Shown piece after piece: positions 32,787-40,125 of a stretch of 41,597 bases of DNA. Position numbers and translations under genes: made by a program. The notes below the pieces were generated by a model that did no database searches, was not told the DNA's origin, and saw nothing but the letters and a program-made list of their open reading frames with translations. The DNA is from Myxococcales bacterium (lineage in GTDB: Bacteria > Myxococcota > Myxococcia > Myxococcales > Myxococcaceae). Each line of letters starts with the position of its first letter. Within the stretch, counting starts at the first letter, position 1. Where the stretch lies: NCBI GenBank assembly GCA_030681895.1, contig JAUXRI010000198.1, positions 1-41,597 of the forward strand. Direction: 5' to 3'.

Positions 32787-33929
32787 GTGGATACACGGGG
32801 CTTCGTGCAGGCCCTCTTCCTCGAGCTTCAACGGTATGTCGGCTTCACCCCGGCCGACGAGGAGCGCCTGCGCGCGGTGAAGCCGCTGGTGCTCCCCACC
32901 TTCGTGCCGGCCATCGAGGCGTTCTACGCACGCATCCTCGAGCACGACGACGCGCGGGCGGCCCTGCAACGTGGCGAGCGTCACGTCGGCCAGCTGAAGA
33001 CGACGCTCCTGCAGTGGATGAACGAGCTCTTCGACGGCCCGTGGGACGAGCGCTACGTCGAGCGGCGCGCGCGCATCGGCACCGTGCACGTTCGCATCGG
33101 CCTGCCGCAGCACTACATGGTGACGGCGATGAACCTGGTGCGCCGGCACCTGCTCGACGCCCTCGAAGGCCCGAACCACACCGACGATCGAACCGCCGTG
33201 AACCGGGTGCTCGATCTCGATCTGGCGATCATGCTCCACACCTACCGGCTCGATCTCGAGGCGCGGCAGGTGCGCGCGGAGCGGCTGGCGACCTTCGGCC
33301 AGCTCGTCGGGAGCATCGGCCACGAGCTGCGAAACCCGCTCGGCGTGATCGAGACCAGCCTCTACGTGCTCAAGGGCCGCAACGATCCCGACCCGAAGGT
33401 GACCAAACACCTCGACCGCATCGGCGGGCAGGTCACCATCGCCAACGACATCATCACCCAGCTGCTCGATCTCATTCGGGAACGGCCGCTCGGCACGCAG
33501 CGGGTGGCGCTGGGGGCGGTGCTCGCCGAGGCCGAGGGCGTCATCTCGAGGCCCGAGGGCGTGAGCCTCGAGCTCCCCGCAGGCCCGGTGCCCGACGTGC
33601 TCGGCGACCCGACGCAGCTGCGCCAGGTCTTCGTGAACCTGTTCGACAACGCCGTGAGCGCCGCGTCGCCGGTCGGGCGGGTGGTGGTGACCGTCACCCG
33701 CGAAGACGCAGCCGTCGTCATCGGCGTCGAAGACACGGGCACCGGCATCGACCCGTCGATCGCCAGCCGCCTGTTCGAGCCGCTCGTCACCACGCGCGCC
33801 AAAGGCATCGGGCTGGGGCTGGCGCTGGTCAAACGCATCGTCGAGCGACATGGGGGCACCGTCGAGACGGCCCCTGGCAAGACCCTCGGCGGCGCGAGGT
33901 TCGTGGTTCGTCTGCGGGAGGTCACGTGA
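32787..33929 (+). CDS. Globin-coupled sensor histidine kinase
   Basis: The first 125 residues are a protoglobin/globin-coupled sensor domain: YVGFTPADEERLRAVKP, FYARILEHDD, and RRARIGTVHVRIGLPQHYM with the predicted heme-binding His101. Such domains bind O2 or other small gases. A histidine kinase follows: the H-box IGHELRNPLG (His179), the N-box VFVNLFDNAVSAA, VEDTGTGID, and the G2 box KGIGLGLALVKRI. No membrane span is present. The start is uncertain: ATG 32745 opens the frame, but codons 32745-32786 have low GC3 and look non-coding, so GTG 32787 is preferred. It gives 380 residues. The stop overlaps the start of the double-receiver gene. Confidence 0.87.
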   Translation: MDTRGFVQALFLELQRYVGFTPADEERLRAVKPLVLPTFVPAIEAFYARILEHDDARAALQRGERHVGQLKTTLLQWMNELFDGPWDERYVERRARIGTVHVRIGLPQHYMVTAMNLVRRHLLDALEGPNHTDDRTAVNRVLDLDLAIMLHTYRLDLEARQVRAERLATFGQLVGSIGHELRNPLGVIETSLYVLKGRNDPDPKVTKHLDRIGGQVTIANDIITQLLDLIRERPLGTQRVALGAVLAEAEGVISRPEGVSLELPAGPVPDVLGDPTQLRQVFVNLFDNAVSAASPVGRVVVTVTREDAAVVIGVEDTGTGIDPSIASRLFEPLVTTRAKGIGLGLALVKRIVERHGGTVETAPGKTLGGARFVVRLREVT

Positions 33930-34630
33930 GCCGTCACTACCTGGTCGTCGATGACAACGAGGCGTTCTCCGAGAACCTCGCCGAGATCCTCCGGGACACG
34001 GGTGCGACGGTCGAGGTCGCCCACGACGGGGTGAAGGCCCTCGAGTTCGTGCGCAGCCAGCACTTCGACGCGCTGGTGACCGACATGCGCATGCCGGGCA
34101 TGAATGGCGCTGAGCTGCTGTGCGCGCTGAGAAAGATCGACCCCGGAGTGCCAGCGGTGCTGCTCTCGGCGTTCAGCGAAGAGGGGCTCATCCACATCGC
34201 CCGGCGTGACGGCCTGCTCGCGGTGCTCTCGAAGCCGCAGCAGATCCCCCGGCTCCTGCAGGTGTTGGAGTCGGCGCGGAGGGACGGCGCCGTGTTGCTC
34301 GTCGAGGATGACGTGGCGCTCGCCGACAACCTCACCGAGGCGCTGGCGCAGCGAGGGCTCACCGCGGTGACCGCCGCGAGCGTGAAGGAGCTGGGCGGCA
34401 TCTCGGCGAGGCCCTTCGCGGTGCTCGTCGATCTGAAGCTGCCCGACGCCGGCTTCGGCGAAGCGCTCCAGCGCGTGCACGAGCGGTGGCCCGGCATTCC
34501 CACCATCGTGATGACGGCCTTCGGGGGCGCCGACCTGCTCACCACTGAAGAGTGCTTTCACAAGCCGTTCGACACCGCCAGCCTGCTGGGCCGCATCGAG
34601 GCGCTCTACCGCGAGCACCAGCGCCAATGA
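33926..34630 (+). CDS. Double receiver-domain response regulator without output domain
   Basis: The 234-residue protein is two CheY-like receivers in tandem. The first has VVDDNEAF, phospho-acceptor Asp53 in VTDMRMPG, and Lys103 in LSKPQ. The second has LLVEDDVALADN, Asp169 in VDLKLPDA and Lys213 in FHKPF. No DNA-binding or enzyme domain follows, so it probably relays phosphate or acts by protein contact. Its GTG overlaps the kinase stop (ACGTGA) and its own stop overlaps the ATG of the next gene (ATGA), giving a tight three-gene unit. It probably receives phosphate from one of the two kinases. Confidence 0.88.
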   Translation: MSRHYLVVDDNEAFSENLAEILRDTGATVEVAHDGVKALEFVRSQHFDALVTDMRMPGMNGAELLCALRKIDPGVPAVLLSAFSEEGLIHIARRDGLLAVLSKPQQIPRLLQVLESARRDGAVLLVEDDVALADNLTEALAQRGLTAVTAASVKELGGISARPFAVLVDLKLPDAGFGEALQRVHERWPGIPTIVMTAFGGADLLTTEECFHKPFDTASLLGRIEALYREHQRQ

Positions 34631-35718
34631 GCGCGCGACTGTTGCTGGTCGAAGACAACGCGGAGTTCGTCGAGAACCTGCGCGAGATCTTCGGCGATCT
34701 CGGGCACGAGGTGCGCTCGGCCGGCTCCTGCGCGCAGGCGCGCGAGCTGGCGCTGGGGTGGGTGCAGGTCGCGCTGGTCGACCTGAGGCTGCCCGATGGC
34801 GACGGCACCACGTTGGCGACGCAGCTCAAGGAAGAGAACCCCGACTGCGAGGTGATTCTGCTGACGGGACACGCGTCGGTGGAGTCTGCGGCCGAGGCGG
34901 TGCGCGCGGGCGTGTGGGCGTACCTCATCAAGCCGTGCACGGTGCCCGACCTGCTCTCGACGCTCGACAAGGCGATCCGTCACGTCCAGGCGCAGCAGGA
35001 GAAGCGCGAGCTCAGTCGCCGAGCCCAGGTCGCCGAGAAGCTCGCGGCCGTCGGCACGCTCACCGCGGGGCTCTCGCACGAGATCCGCAACCCGTTGAAC
35101 GCGGCGGGCCTGCAGCTCTCGGTGCTCGAGCGCAGGGTGCGCAAGCTCGACGCCTCGTTGCAGGATCCGCTCCTCGAGCCGCTAACGCTGGTGCGTGACG
35201 AGATTCGACGGCTCGAGCACATCTTGCAGGACTTCCTGCAGTTCGCCCGGCCGCTGAACCTGATGGTGAAGCCGCTGGCGCTGGGCCCGCTGCTGCAGAA
35301 GGTCGTGGCATTCATCTCGACCGACGCGGAGCGGCGAAGCGTGTCGCTCGAGTCCGATCTGTCGAACGCGGGCTCCGTCGCTGGTGACGCCGATCAGCTC
35401 CGCCAGGTCTTCATGAACCTGCTGCTCAACGCCTTCGACGCGGTGGCCGAAGGTGGGCGCGTGAAGCTCAGCGTCGAGAGTGACGGCACGTCGATGGAGG
35501 TGCACATCGACGACGACGGCCCCGGCATTCTTCAGGAGCACCTGCCCCGCCTCTTCGAGCCCTTCTTCACCACCAAGTCGAAGGGTTCGGGTCTGGGGCT
35601 CCCCATCACGCACGCCATCGTCAGCCAGCATGGAGGCACGGTCACGGCGGGCCGCGGCCCGCTCGGCGGCGCGCGCTTCACGGTCAACCTGCCTCGCGCG
35701 ACCCCGGGCCGTCGCTAG
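34627..35718 (+). CDS. Receiver-histidine kinase hybrid
   Basis: This is a 363-residue soluble hybrid with the receiver placed first. The receiver has LLLVEDNAEFVENL, Asp52 in LVDLRLPDGDG and Lys102 in LIKPC. The kinase has the H-box LSHEIRNPLN with His151, the N-box VFMNLLLNAFDAV, DDDGPGI and GSGLGLPITHAIVSQHGG. The N-terminal receiver probably gates the kinase, so this protein could take phosphate from upstream and pass it on. The ATG overlaps the previous stop. A tandem repeat array starts right after its TAG. It has no DNA-binding output. Confidence 0.9.
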   Translation: MSARLLLVEDNAEFVENLREIFGDLGHEVRSAGSCAQARELALGWVQVALVDLRLPDGDGTTLATQLKEENPDCEVILLTGHASVESAAEAVRAGVWAYLIKPCTVPDLLSTLDKAIRHVQAQQEKRELSRRAQVAEKLAAVGTLTAGLSHEIRNPLNAAGLQLSVLERRVRKLDASLQDPLLEPLTLVRDEIRRLEHILQDFLQFARPLNLMVKPLALGPLLQKVVAFISTDAERRSVSLESDLSNAGSVAGDADQLRQVFMNLLLNAFDAVAEGGRVKLSVESDGTSMEVHIDDDGPGILQEHLPRLFEPFFTTKSKGSGLGLPITHAIVSQHGGTVTAGRGPLGGARFTVNLPRATPGRR

Positions 35719-35939
35719 GCTCGGCGCCGTCTGAGTCGGAAGCACAGCTCGGCGCCGTCTGAGTCGGAAGCACAGCTCGGCCGTCTGAGTCGGAAGCACA
35801 GCTCGGCGCCGTCTGAGTCGGAAGCACGCTCGGCGCCGTCTGAGTCGGAAGCACAGCTCGGCGCCGTCTGAGTCGGAAACACAGCTCGGCGCCGTCTGAG
35901 TCGGAAACACAGCTCGGCGCCGTCTGCGTCGGAAATCGA
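35719..35939. repeat. Tandem minisatellite, eight copies of a 28-bp unit
   Basis: The unit begins GCTCGGCGCCGTCTGAG and ends TCGGAAGCACA. Copies start at 35719, 35747, 35775 (26 bp, lacking CG), 35801 (27 bp), 35828, 35856, 35884 and 35912. The last three have AAAC or AAAT in place of AAGC, and the last copy has other changes. The array begins on the base after the kinase stop and ends 4 bases before the stop of the convergent gene, filling the whole gap. Each unit contains CGGCGCCG, a perfect palindrome. There are no spacers. Confidence 0.95.
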
Positions 35940-35943
35940 AAAC

Positions 35944-37341
35944 TCAGTTCGGCTCGGGTTGATCGCCCGTCGGAATCGGCGCGCCGGCGTCCTGCTGCGC
36001 GTACTCCTTGAGCCGGTACTGAATCTTCCGCACCGAGATCCCCAGCACGTCTGCGGCCCGTGACGTCGAGCCGTCGACCATCTCGAGCGTGCGAAGAATC
36101 GCCTCGCGCTCGATCTCGTGCAGCGTCGCCCCGGGGATCAGCGAGTCGGCGGTGCGATCCTTCGGGCGCGGGCCTCGCAGCGTCGGCGGCAGATCGTCGC
36201 TCGTCAGCTCGTTCTCACGCGCGAGCACCACGGCGCGCTCCACCACGTTCGACAGTTCGCGCACGTTGCCTGGCCAGTCGTACGACAGCAGCGCATTGAG
36301 CGTGCCCGGCGCCAGGCCCTTCACCGTCTTCCCGTGCGCGTCGTTGTACTTCTCGATGAAGTGGCTCACGAGCGCGGGAATGTCGGACTTGCGCTTGCGC
36401 AGGGGCGGCAGCGTCACGCTCACCACGTTGAGGCGGTAGTAGAGATCTTCGCGGAACTTGCCGGCCTTCACCTCGACGCCGAGATCCTTGTTGGTGGCGG
36501 TGACGACGCGCACGTCGACCTTGAGCGTCTGGGTGCCGCCCACGCGCTCGAACTCCTTCTGCTGGAGCACCCGCAGGAGCTTCACCTGGAGCGAGGGCGT
36601 CACGTCGCCGATCTCGTCGAGGAAGAGCGTGCCACCGTCGGCCAGCTCGAAGCGGCCTTCACGTTTCCCCGCCGCGCCGGTGAAGCTGCCCTTCTCGTGA
36701 CCGAAGAGCTCCGACTCGAGCAGCGTCTCGCTGAGCGCCGCGCAGTTCACCTTCACGAAGGGCTTGTCCCGGCGGGGTGACTCCTCGTGAATCGCCTGGG
36801 CGATCAGCTCCTTGCCCGTGCCGGACTCGCCGAGCACCAGCACGGTCGCCTTGGTGGGCGCGGCGCGCTTGACGACGTCGAAGACCGCCTGCAGCTCGCC
36901 GCTGTCTCCGATGATGTTGTTGAAGCGGTGCTTTTCGTGCAGCCGCTCACGCAGCAGCGCGTTGTCGCGCTTGAGCATGCGGGTCTCGAGCGCCTTCTCG
37001 AGCTTCACCAGCACCGCGCTCACGTCGACCGGCTTGGTGATGTAGTCGTGCGCACCGCCGCGCATCGCTTCGACGGCCGTCTCGATGCTGCCGAACGCCG
37101 TCACCATGATGAAGAGGTTGTCGAAGCCCTCGGCGCGCGCCTTCTTCAGCAGCTGCAGGCCGTCCAGCTTCGGCATCTTGATGTCGCAGAGCACCGCGTC
37201 TGGGTTGAACAGCGTCAGCTTCTCGAAGCCCGCCTCGCCGTCGGCAGCCTCGGCGACGTCGTAGCCCTCCTCACGAAGGATCGTGGTCAACGCTTCGCGG
37301 GCGTTCTGCTCGTCGTCAACCACCAGGATTCGATGTGGCAT
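35944..37341 (-). CDS. NtrC-family sigma-54 response regulator
   Basis: This is a 465-residue bacterial enhancer-binding protein. The receiver (1-120) has ILVVDDEQNAREAL and phospho-acceptor Asp53. The AAA+ domain shows Walker A GESGTGKE at 171-178, the sigma-54-contacting loop GSFTGA at 218-223 (consensus GAFTGA, Ala to Ser), Walker B LFLDEIGD and an arginine-finger region. A C-terminal Fis-type helix-turn-helix (SRAADVLGISVRKIQYRL) binds DNA. It therefore opens sigma-54 promoters when phosphorylated. It converges with the three-gene phosphorelay and follows the universal stress protein gene by 49 bases on the same strand, so the pair may be co-transcribed. The cognate kinase is not fixed by the sequence. 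Confidence 0.95.
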   Translation of the reverse strand: MPHRILVVDDEQNAREALTTILREEGYDVAEAADGEAGFEKLTLFNPDAVLCDIKMPKLDGLQLLKKARAEGFDNLFIMVTAFGSIETAVEAMRGGAHDYITKPVDVSAVLVKLEKALETRMLKRDNALLRERLHEKHRFNNIIGDSGELQAVFDVVKRAAPTKATVLVLGESGTGKELIAQAIHEESPRRDKPFVKVNCAALSETLLESELFGHEKGSFTGAAGKREGRFELADGGTLFLDEIGDVTPSLQVKLLRVLQQKEFERVGGTQTLKVDVRVVTATNKDLGVEVKAGKFREDLYYRLNVVSVTLPPLRKRKSDIPALVSHFIEKYNDAHGKTVKGLAPGTLNALLSYDWPGNVRELSNVVERAVVLARENELTSDDLPPTLRGPRPKDRTADSLIPGATLHEIEREAILRTLEMVDGSTSRAADVLGISVRKIQYRLKEYAQQDAGAPIPTGDQPEPN

Positions 37342-37390
37342 GGATGCACTTCCTGCGCGCCTCAGACGGCGCCTGCAATTCCTGCGTGTG

Positions 37391-37801
37391 TCAGCGAACG
37401 ACGAGGACGGGTCGCTTGCAGATGTGAACGAGTCGATCGGTCACGCTGCCGATGAGCATTCGGGAGACGGCTCCACGGCCCTTGGAGCCAACCACGACGA
37501 GGTCGAAGTTGCCCGTGTCGGCGACGTCGGCGAGGCGCTCGGCGGCAGAGCCGGTGAGGTTCATTCGCTCGCACGTCATACCCGTCTCCTTCGCGGCGGC
37601 CTCCAGCAGCCGCTCGCCCGCAGCGACCGCCTCTTCAGTCCAGGGTTGAACGCCGAAGGGCACCTCGGGAGGTACGAAGGTCGGCGGGACGATGTGCGCC
37701 AGCGTCAGCTGGGCGTTGAGTCCCCGGGCCAGGGTGACGGCGGTGCGGGCTGCATGCATCGACGCCTCGGAGCCATCGATCGCGACGAGGATCTTCTTCA
37801 T
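37391..37801 (-). CDS. Universal stress protein (UspA family)
   Basis: This is a 136-residue single-domain universal stress protein. It has KKILVAIDGSEASMHAARTA at the start and a C-terminal VVGSKGRGAVSRMLIGSVTD that fits the ATP-binding G-x2-G-x9-G-S motif, so an ATP-binding member is likely. The ATG at 37801 is preceded by GGAGG at 7 bases, so the longer frame is not used. It is divergent from the cytochrome gene, and the sigma-54 activator gene lies 49 bases downstream on the same strand. Such proteins act in stress resistance and in hypoxic or starvation states; the exact role is unknown. Confidence 0.93.
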   Translation of the reverse strand: MKKILVAIDGSEASMHAARTAVTLARGLNAQLTLAHIVPPTFVPPEVPFGVQPWTEEAVAAGERLLEAAAKETGMTCERMNLTGSAAERLADVADTGNFDLVVVGSKGRGAVSRMLIGSVTDRLVHICKRPVLVVR

Positions 37802-37856
37802 GGGCGACCTCCAGAGAAGCCGTGGGGATGCACATGTCGGGCCGTGAACCACCCGA

Positions 37857-37872
37857 TGGCGCTGCTGTTGCT
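37857..37872 (+). promoter_or_regulatory. Sigma-54 (-24/-12) promoter candidate
   Basis: TGGCGCTGCTGTTGCT fits the TGGC-N7-TTGC pattern with GG and GC 10 bases apart, the correct sigma-54 spacing. It lies in the 83-base gap between the divergent usp and cytochrome genes, next to a sigma-54 activator gene. The predicted start, near 37883, is only 2 bases before the chosen ATG, so the transcript would be nearly leaderless unless the true start codon is elsewhere. A chance match is possible. Confidence 0.3.
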
Positions 37873-37884
37873 AGCACCAGGGGC

Positions 37885-38385
37885 ATGCGCCCACTCGTGC
37901 CTGCACTCCTCGTGTTGCTCGCAGTCCCTGCTGCGGCCGACGACAAGAAGCCTTCGACGAAGCCGCCCGTCGTCGCGAAGGCACCCGCGCGCGACGATCA
38001 GAGCCTGGGCCGGCCCGAGTACCTCTCCGATCTCGCCCGGCAGATCCTCCGTCGCCGCATGGAGCGCCACGGCCGCGACATGATTCACCTCATGACGGGG
38101 GTGGTGCTGCTGCGCCGCGAGGTCGTGCAGACCATCGCTCAGGAGCTCTCACGAGAGCCGCGCATCACCCGGCCCCTTCCCGACGCACGCGACGAACTCA
38201 ACTCGGCCCTGCCAGAGAAGTTCTTCGTGCTGCAGGACGAATTGCGCGAACGCGCAAAAGCACTCGAAGAAGCGGCGAAGGCGCGCAACGACAAGGAGCT
38301 CGGCGAGTCCTTCGGGCGGCTCACCCAGACCTGCGTCGCCTGCCACAGCGCGTTTCTGGCGCCAAAAGGCACCGAGCCGCAGTGA
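37885..38385 (+). CDS. c-type cytochrome, cytochrome c'-like
   Basis: This is a 166-residue periplasmic c-type cytochrome. A signal peptide (MRPLVPALLVLLAVPAAA) follows the ATG at 37885; the frame is open to 37822 but that start would put charged residues before the signal. The mature part is strongly helical, and a single heme motif TCVACHSAF (Cys150, Cys153, His154) lies near the C-terminus. A C-terminal CxxCH on a helix bundle is the layout of cytochrome c', which binds NO and CO. It stands alone on the plus strand, divergent from the stress-protein gene. Binding of NO is inferred only from the fold. Confidence 0.75.
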   Translation: MRPLVPALLVLLAVPAAADDKKPSTKPPVVAKAPARDDQSLGRPEYLSDLARQILRRRMERHGRDMIHLMTGVVLLRREVVQTIAQELSREPRITRPLPDARDELNSALPEKFFVLQDELRERAKALEEAAKARNDKELGESFGRLTQTCVACHSAFLAPKGTEPQ

Positions 38386-38512
38386 TTTGCGCGCACGCCT
38401 TGCCGGACTTGATGCGCACCAAGGCACCACGGGAGGAAGAACCTCTGGAACATCGATTGCAGCGCTCTCGGGCATGCCGGGCGGCAATCACCACGTGGGC
38501 TATGGAACCGGG

Positions 38513-38734
38513 ATGATGGGCGACGCTCGTCGCGCGCTGGTCTCGCGACGCGAAGCACTCCGCGCGCAGGGCTCGTCTGAAGCTGCGCAGATCGAGTTGA
38601 GGGACGTAGAAGAGGCCCTGTTGCGAATCGACGCAGGCACCTGGGGGCGGTGCCTCAAGTGCGGCGGCGCTATCGGCCGCGATCGCCTGCGCGCGGTGCC
38701 CGACGCCCGCTTTTGCCTGCCGTGCGGTCGCTGA
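38513..38734 (+). CDS. DksA/TraR-type C4 zinc-finger protein
   Basis: This is a short protein of about 73 residues with EEALLRIDAGTWGRC, then CLKCGGAIGRDRLRAVPDA and CLPCG. The four cysteines (CxxC...CxxC) form the DksA/TraR zinc finger. Such proteins act on the RNA polymerase secondary channel with ppGpp, but the DksA coiled-coil arm and its DxxDxA tip are absent, so it is a short TraR-like form. ATG 38513 has GGA 6 bases upstream; ATG 38474 and a longer frame to 38387 are alternatives. The 127-base gap before it shows no clear promoter. It converges with the acyl-CoA dehydrogenase gene. Confidence 0.75.
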   Translation: MMGDARRALVSRREALRAQGSSEAAQIELRDVEEALLRIDAGTWGRCLKCGGAIGRDRLRAVPDARFCLPCGR

Positions 38735-38746
38735 CGAACCGTACGC

Positions 38747-39898
38747 TCACAGCCCCAATTGCTTGGCGATGATCTCGTTCATGATCTCACTGGTGCCGCC
38801 ACCGATGGGCCCGAGGCGCGCGTCACGCCAGTGCCGCTGAATGTCGTATTCCATCATGTAGCCAGCGCCGCCGTGCAGCTGCAGCGATCGATCGGCGAGC
38901 CGGCAGCACATCTCGGTCGCGACCTTCTTCGCCATCGCCGTCACGCCGAGCGCCCACTCACCCGCCGCGTGCAGTCGCAGCGCGTGGTACGTCAACTGCC
39001 GCGCGGCTTCGAGCTCGGTGGCCATGTCGGCGAGCTGGTGCTTCACGACCTGGAACTGGGCGACCCGCTGCCCGAAGGCCTGCCGCTCCATCACGTACGA
39101 GCGCGCGCCTTCGAGGATCGACTCCGCGGCACCGACGGAGCCGAGCGCGAGGGTGATCCGCTCCCACACGAAGTTCCCCATCACCTGGCCGAAGCCATCG
39201 TTCTCGGTGCCGAGCAGGTTCTTCACCGGGACGCGACACTCGTCGAAGAACAGCTCCGCCGTGTCGCTCGCGCGCCAGCCGAGCTTCTTGAGCTTCTTCG
39301 AGACCCCGAACCCCGGCGTGCCCTTCTCGACCACGAGCATCGAGAGCCCTTTGTGCCCGCGCGTCGGGTCGGTCTTCACCGCGACGATGACGTAGTCGGC
39401 CACCACGCCGTTGGTGATGTACGTCTTCGAGCCGTTGACGACGTAGTGATCGCCATCTCTCCGGGCAGTCGTCTTCAGGCCCGCGACGTCGCTGCCACCA
39501 CCCGGCTCGGTGACGGCGAACGCGCCGATCTTCTCGCCTCGAATGGCCGGTGCCAGGAAGCGCTGCTTGAGATCGTCGTTGCCGAAGAGATGGAGCGGCC
39601 CGGTGGCGATGGTGGCCTGCGCGCCGAGCCCCGCGGCGACGCCGCCTGAGCCGCACTTCGAGAGCTCCTCGTGCAGCACCGCTTCGTAGAAGACGCCTGC
39701 GTTCGTGCCGCCGTGCGCCTCGGCGTACTTGAGCCCGAAGAACCCCTGCTCCGCCGCCTTCGAGTAGAGCTCGCGCGGAAACGCCTCGGCCTCTTCCCAC
39801 GCGCCGACGTGCGGCACGATCTCCCGCTGCACCCAGGCGCGCACCGTGTTTCGAAACGCCTCGTGCTCTTCGGTGAACGTCGCAAAGCCGCTGCTCAT
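38747..39898 (-). CDS. Acyl-CoA dehydrogenase
   Basis: This is an FAD enzyme that oxidises acyl-CoA to enoyl-CoA. The 383-residue protein has full family length, with FAVTEPGGGSDVAGLKTTA (flavin and substrate binding), RQAFGQRVAQFQ and LQLHGGAGYMMEYDIQRHWRDAR. The usual MCAD-type catalytic Glu in YEGT is replaced: the sequence reads IGGGTSEIM (Gly367). A Glu at 246 (FVWERITLALG) lies in helix G, where isovaleryl- and long-chain enzymes place their catalytic base, so activity is expected. The substrate is probably branched or long-chain, which cannot be fixed here. It is followed by the convergent DksA-like gene and stands alone on the minus strand. Confidence 0.92.
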   Translation of the reverse strand: MSSGFATFTEEHEAFRNTVRAWVQREIVPHVGAWEEAEAFPRELYSKAAEQGFFGLKYAEAHGGTNAGVFYEAVLHEELSKCGSGGVAAGLGAQATIATGPLHLFGNDDLKQRFLAPAIRGEKIGAFAVTEPGGGSDVAGLKTTARRDGDHYVVNGSKTYITNGVVADYVIVAVKTDPTRGHKGLSMLVVEKGTPGFGVSKKLKKLGWRASDTAELFFDECRVPVKNLLGTENDGFGQVMGNFVWERITLALGSVGAAESILEGARSYVMERQAFGQRVAQFQVVKHQLADMATELEAARQLTYHALRLHAAGEWALGVTAMAKKVATEMCCRLADRSLQLHGGAGYMMEYDIQRHWRDARLGPIGGGTSEIMNEIIAKQLGL

Positions 39899-39948
39899 GG
39901 TGCGCTCCTGTCGGCGTCAGGCCAGTGAGGCCCGGCCCGTCTCGTTCG

Positions 39949-39977
39949 TTGCGTTTCGGGTGTCTTCTGCCTAGAAG
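39949..39977 (+). promoter_or_regulatory. Promoter candidate for tRNA-Cys
   Basis: TTGCGT (39949-39954) and TAGAAG (39972-39977) are 17 bases apart. The start would be near 39984, 7 bases before the tRNA. The -10 is identical to that proposed for the exb operon. The -35 is weak (3 of 6). Confidence 0.35.
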
Positions 39978-39990
39978 GCCAGCCGGTTCC

Positions 39991-40062
39991 GGCGGCATAG
40001 CCAAGTGGTAAGGCAAGGGTCTGCAAAACCCTCATCCCCCGGTTCGAATCCGGGTGCCGCCT
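39991..40062 (+). tRNA. tRNA-Cys (anticodon GCA)
   Basis: A complete cloverleaf is visible: acceptor GGCGGCA pairs with TGCCGCC, the anticodon stem-loop has CTGCAAA with anticodon GCA, and the T-arm has GGTTCGAATCC. The discriminator base is U73, as expected for tRNA-Cys. The CCA end is not encoded. It is 72 bases long and is followed by its own terminator. Confidence 0.96.
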
Positions 40063-40070
40063 CTCAATCG

Positions 40071-40117
40071 CCTGAAGTCGCCTGCGTCACTTGCAGGCCA
40101 CTTCGGGTTTCGTTTTT
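40071..40117 (+). terminator. Rho-independent terminator of tRNA-Cys
   Basis: CCTGAAGT (40071-40078) pairs with ACTTCGGG (40100-40107), and GCCTG (40080-40084) with CAGGC (40094-40098), giving 13 pairs with one C/C mismatch and one U.G pair. TTTCGTTTTT follows at 40108-40117. It ends only a few bases before the next start codon. Confidence 0.85.
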
Positions 40118-40125
40118 CCGTGCAC

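Noticed and set aside
31979..33925. Extension of the double-receiver protein upstream across cheW and the globin kinase
   Set aside because: The upstream part is an out-of-frame shadow of those genes; homology starts at GTG 33926, which overlaps the kinase stop.
35719..35939. CRISPR array
   Set aside because: The 28-bp units are directly adjacent with no unique spacers, and no cas genes are present.
37822..37884. Upstream ATG for the cytochrome c' gene
   Set aside because: It would put 21 charged and polar residues before the signal peptide and would cover the whole regulatory gap.
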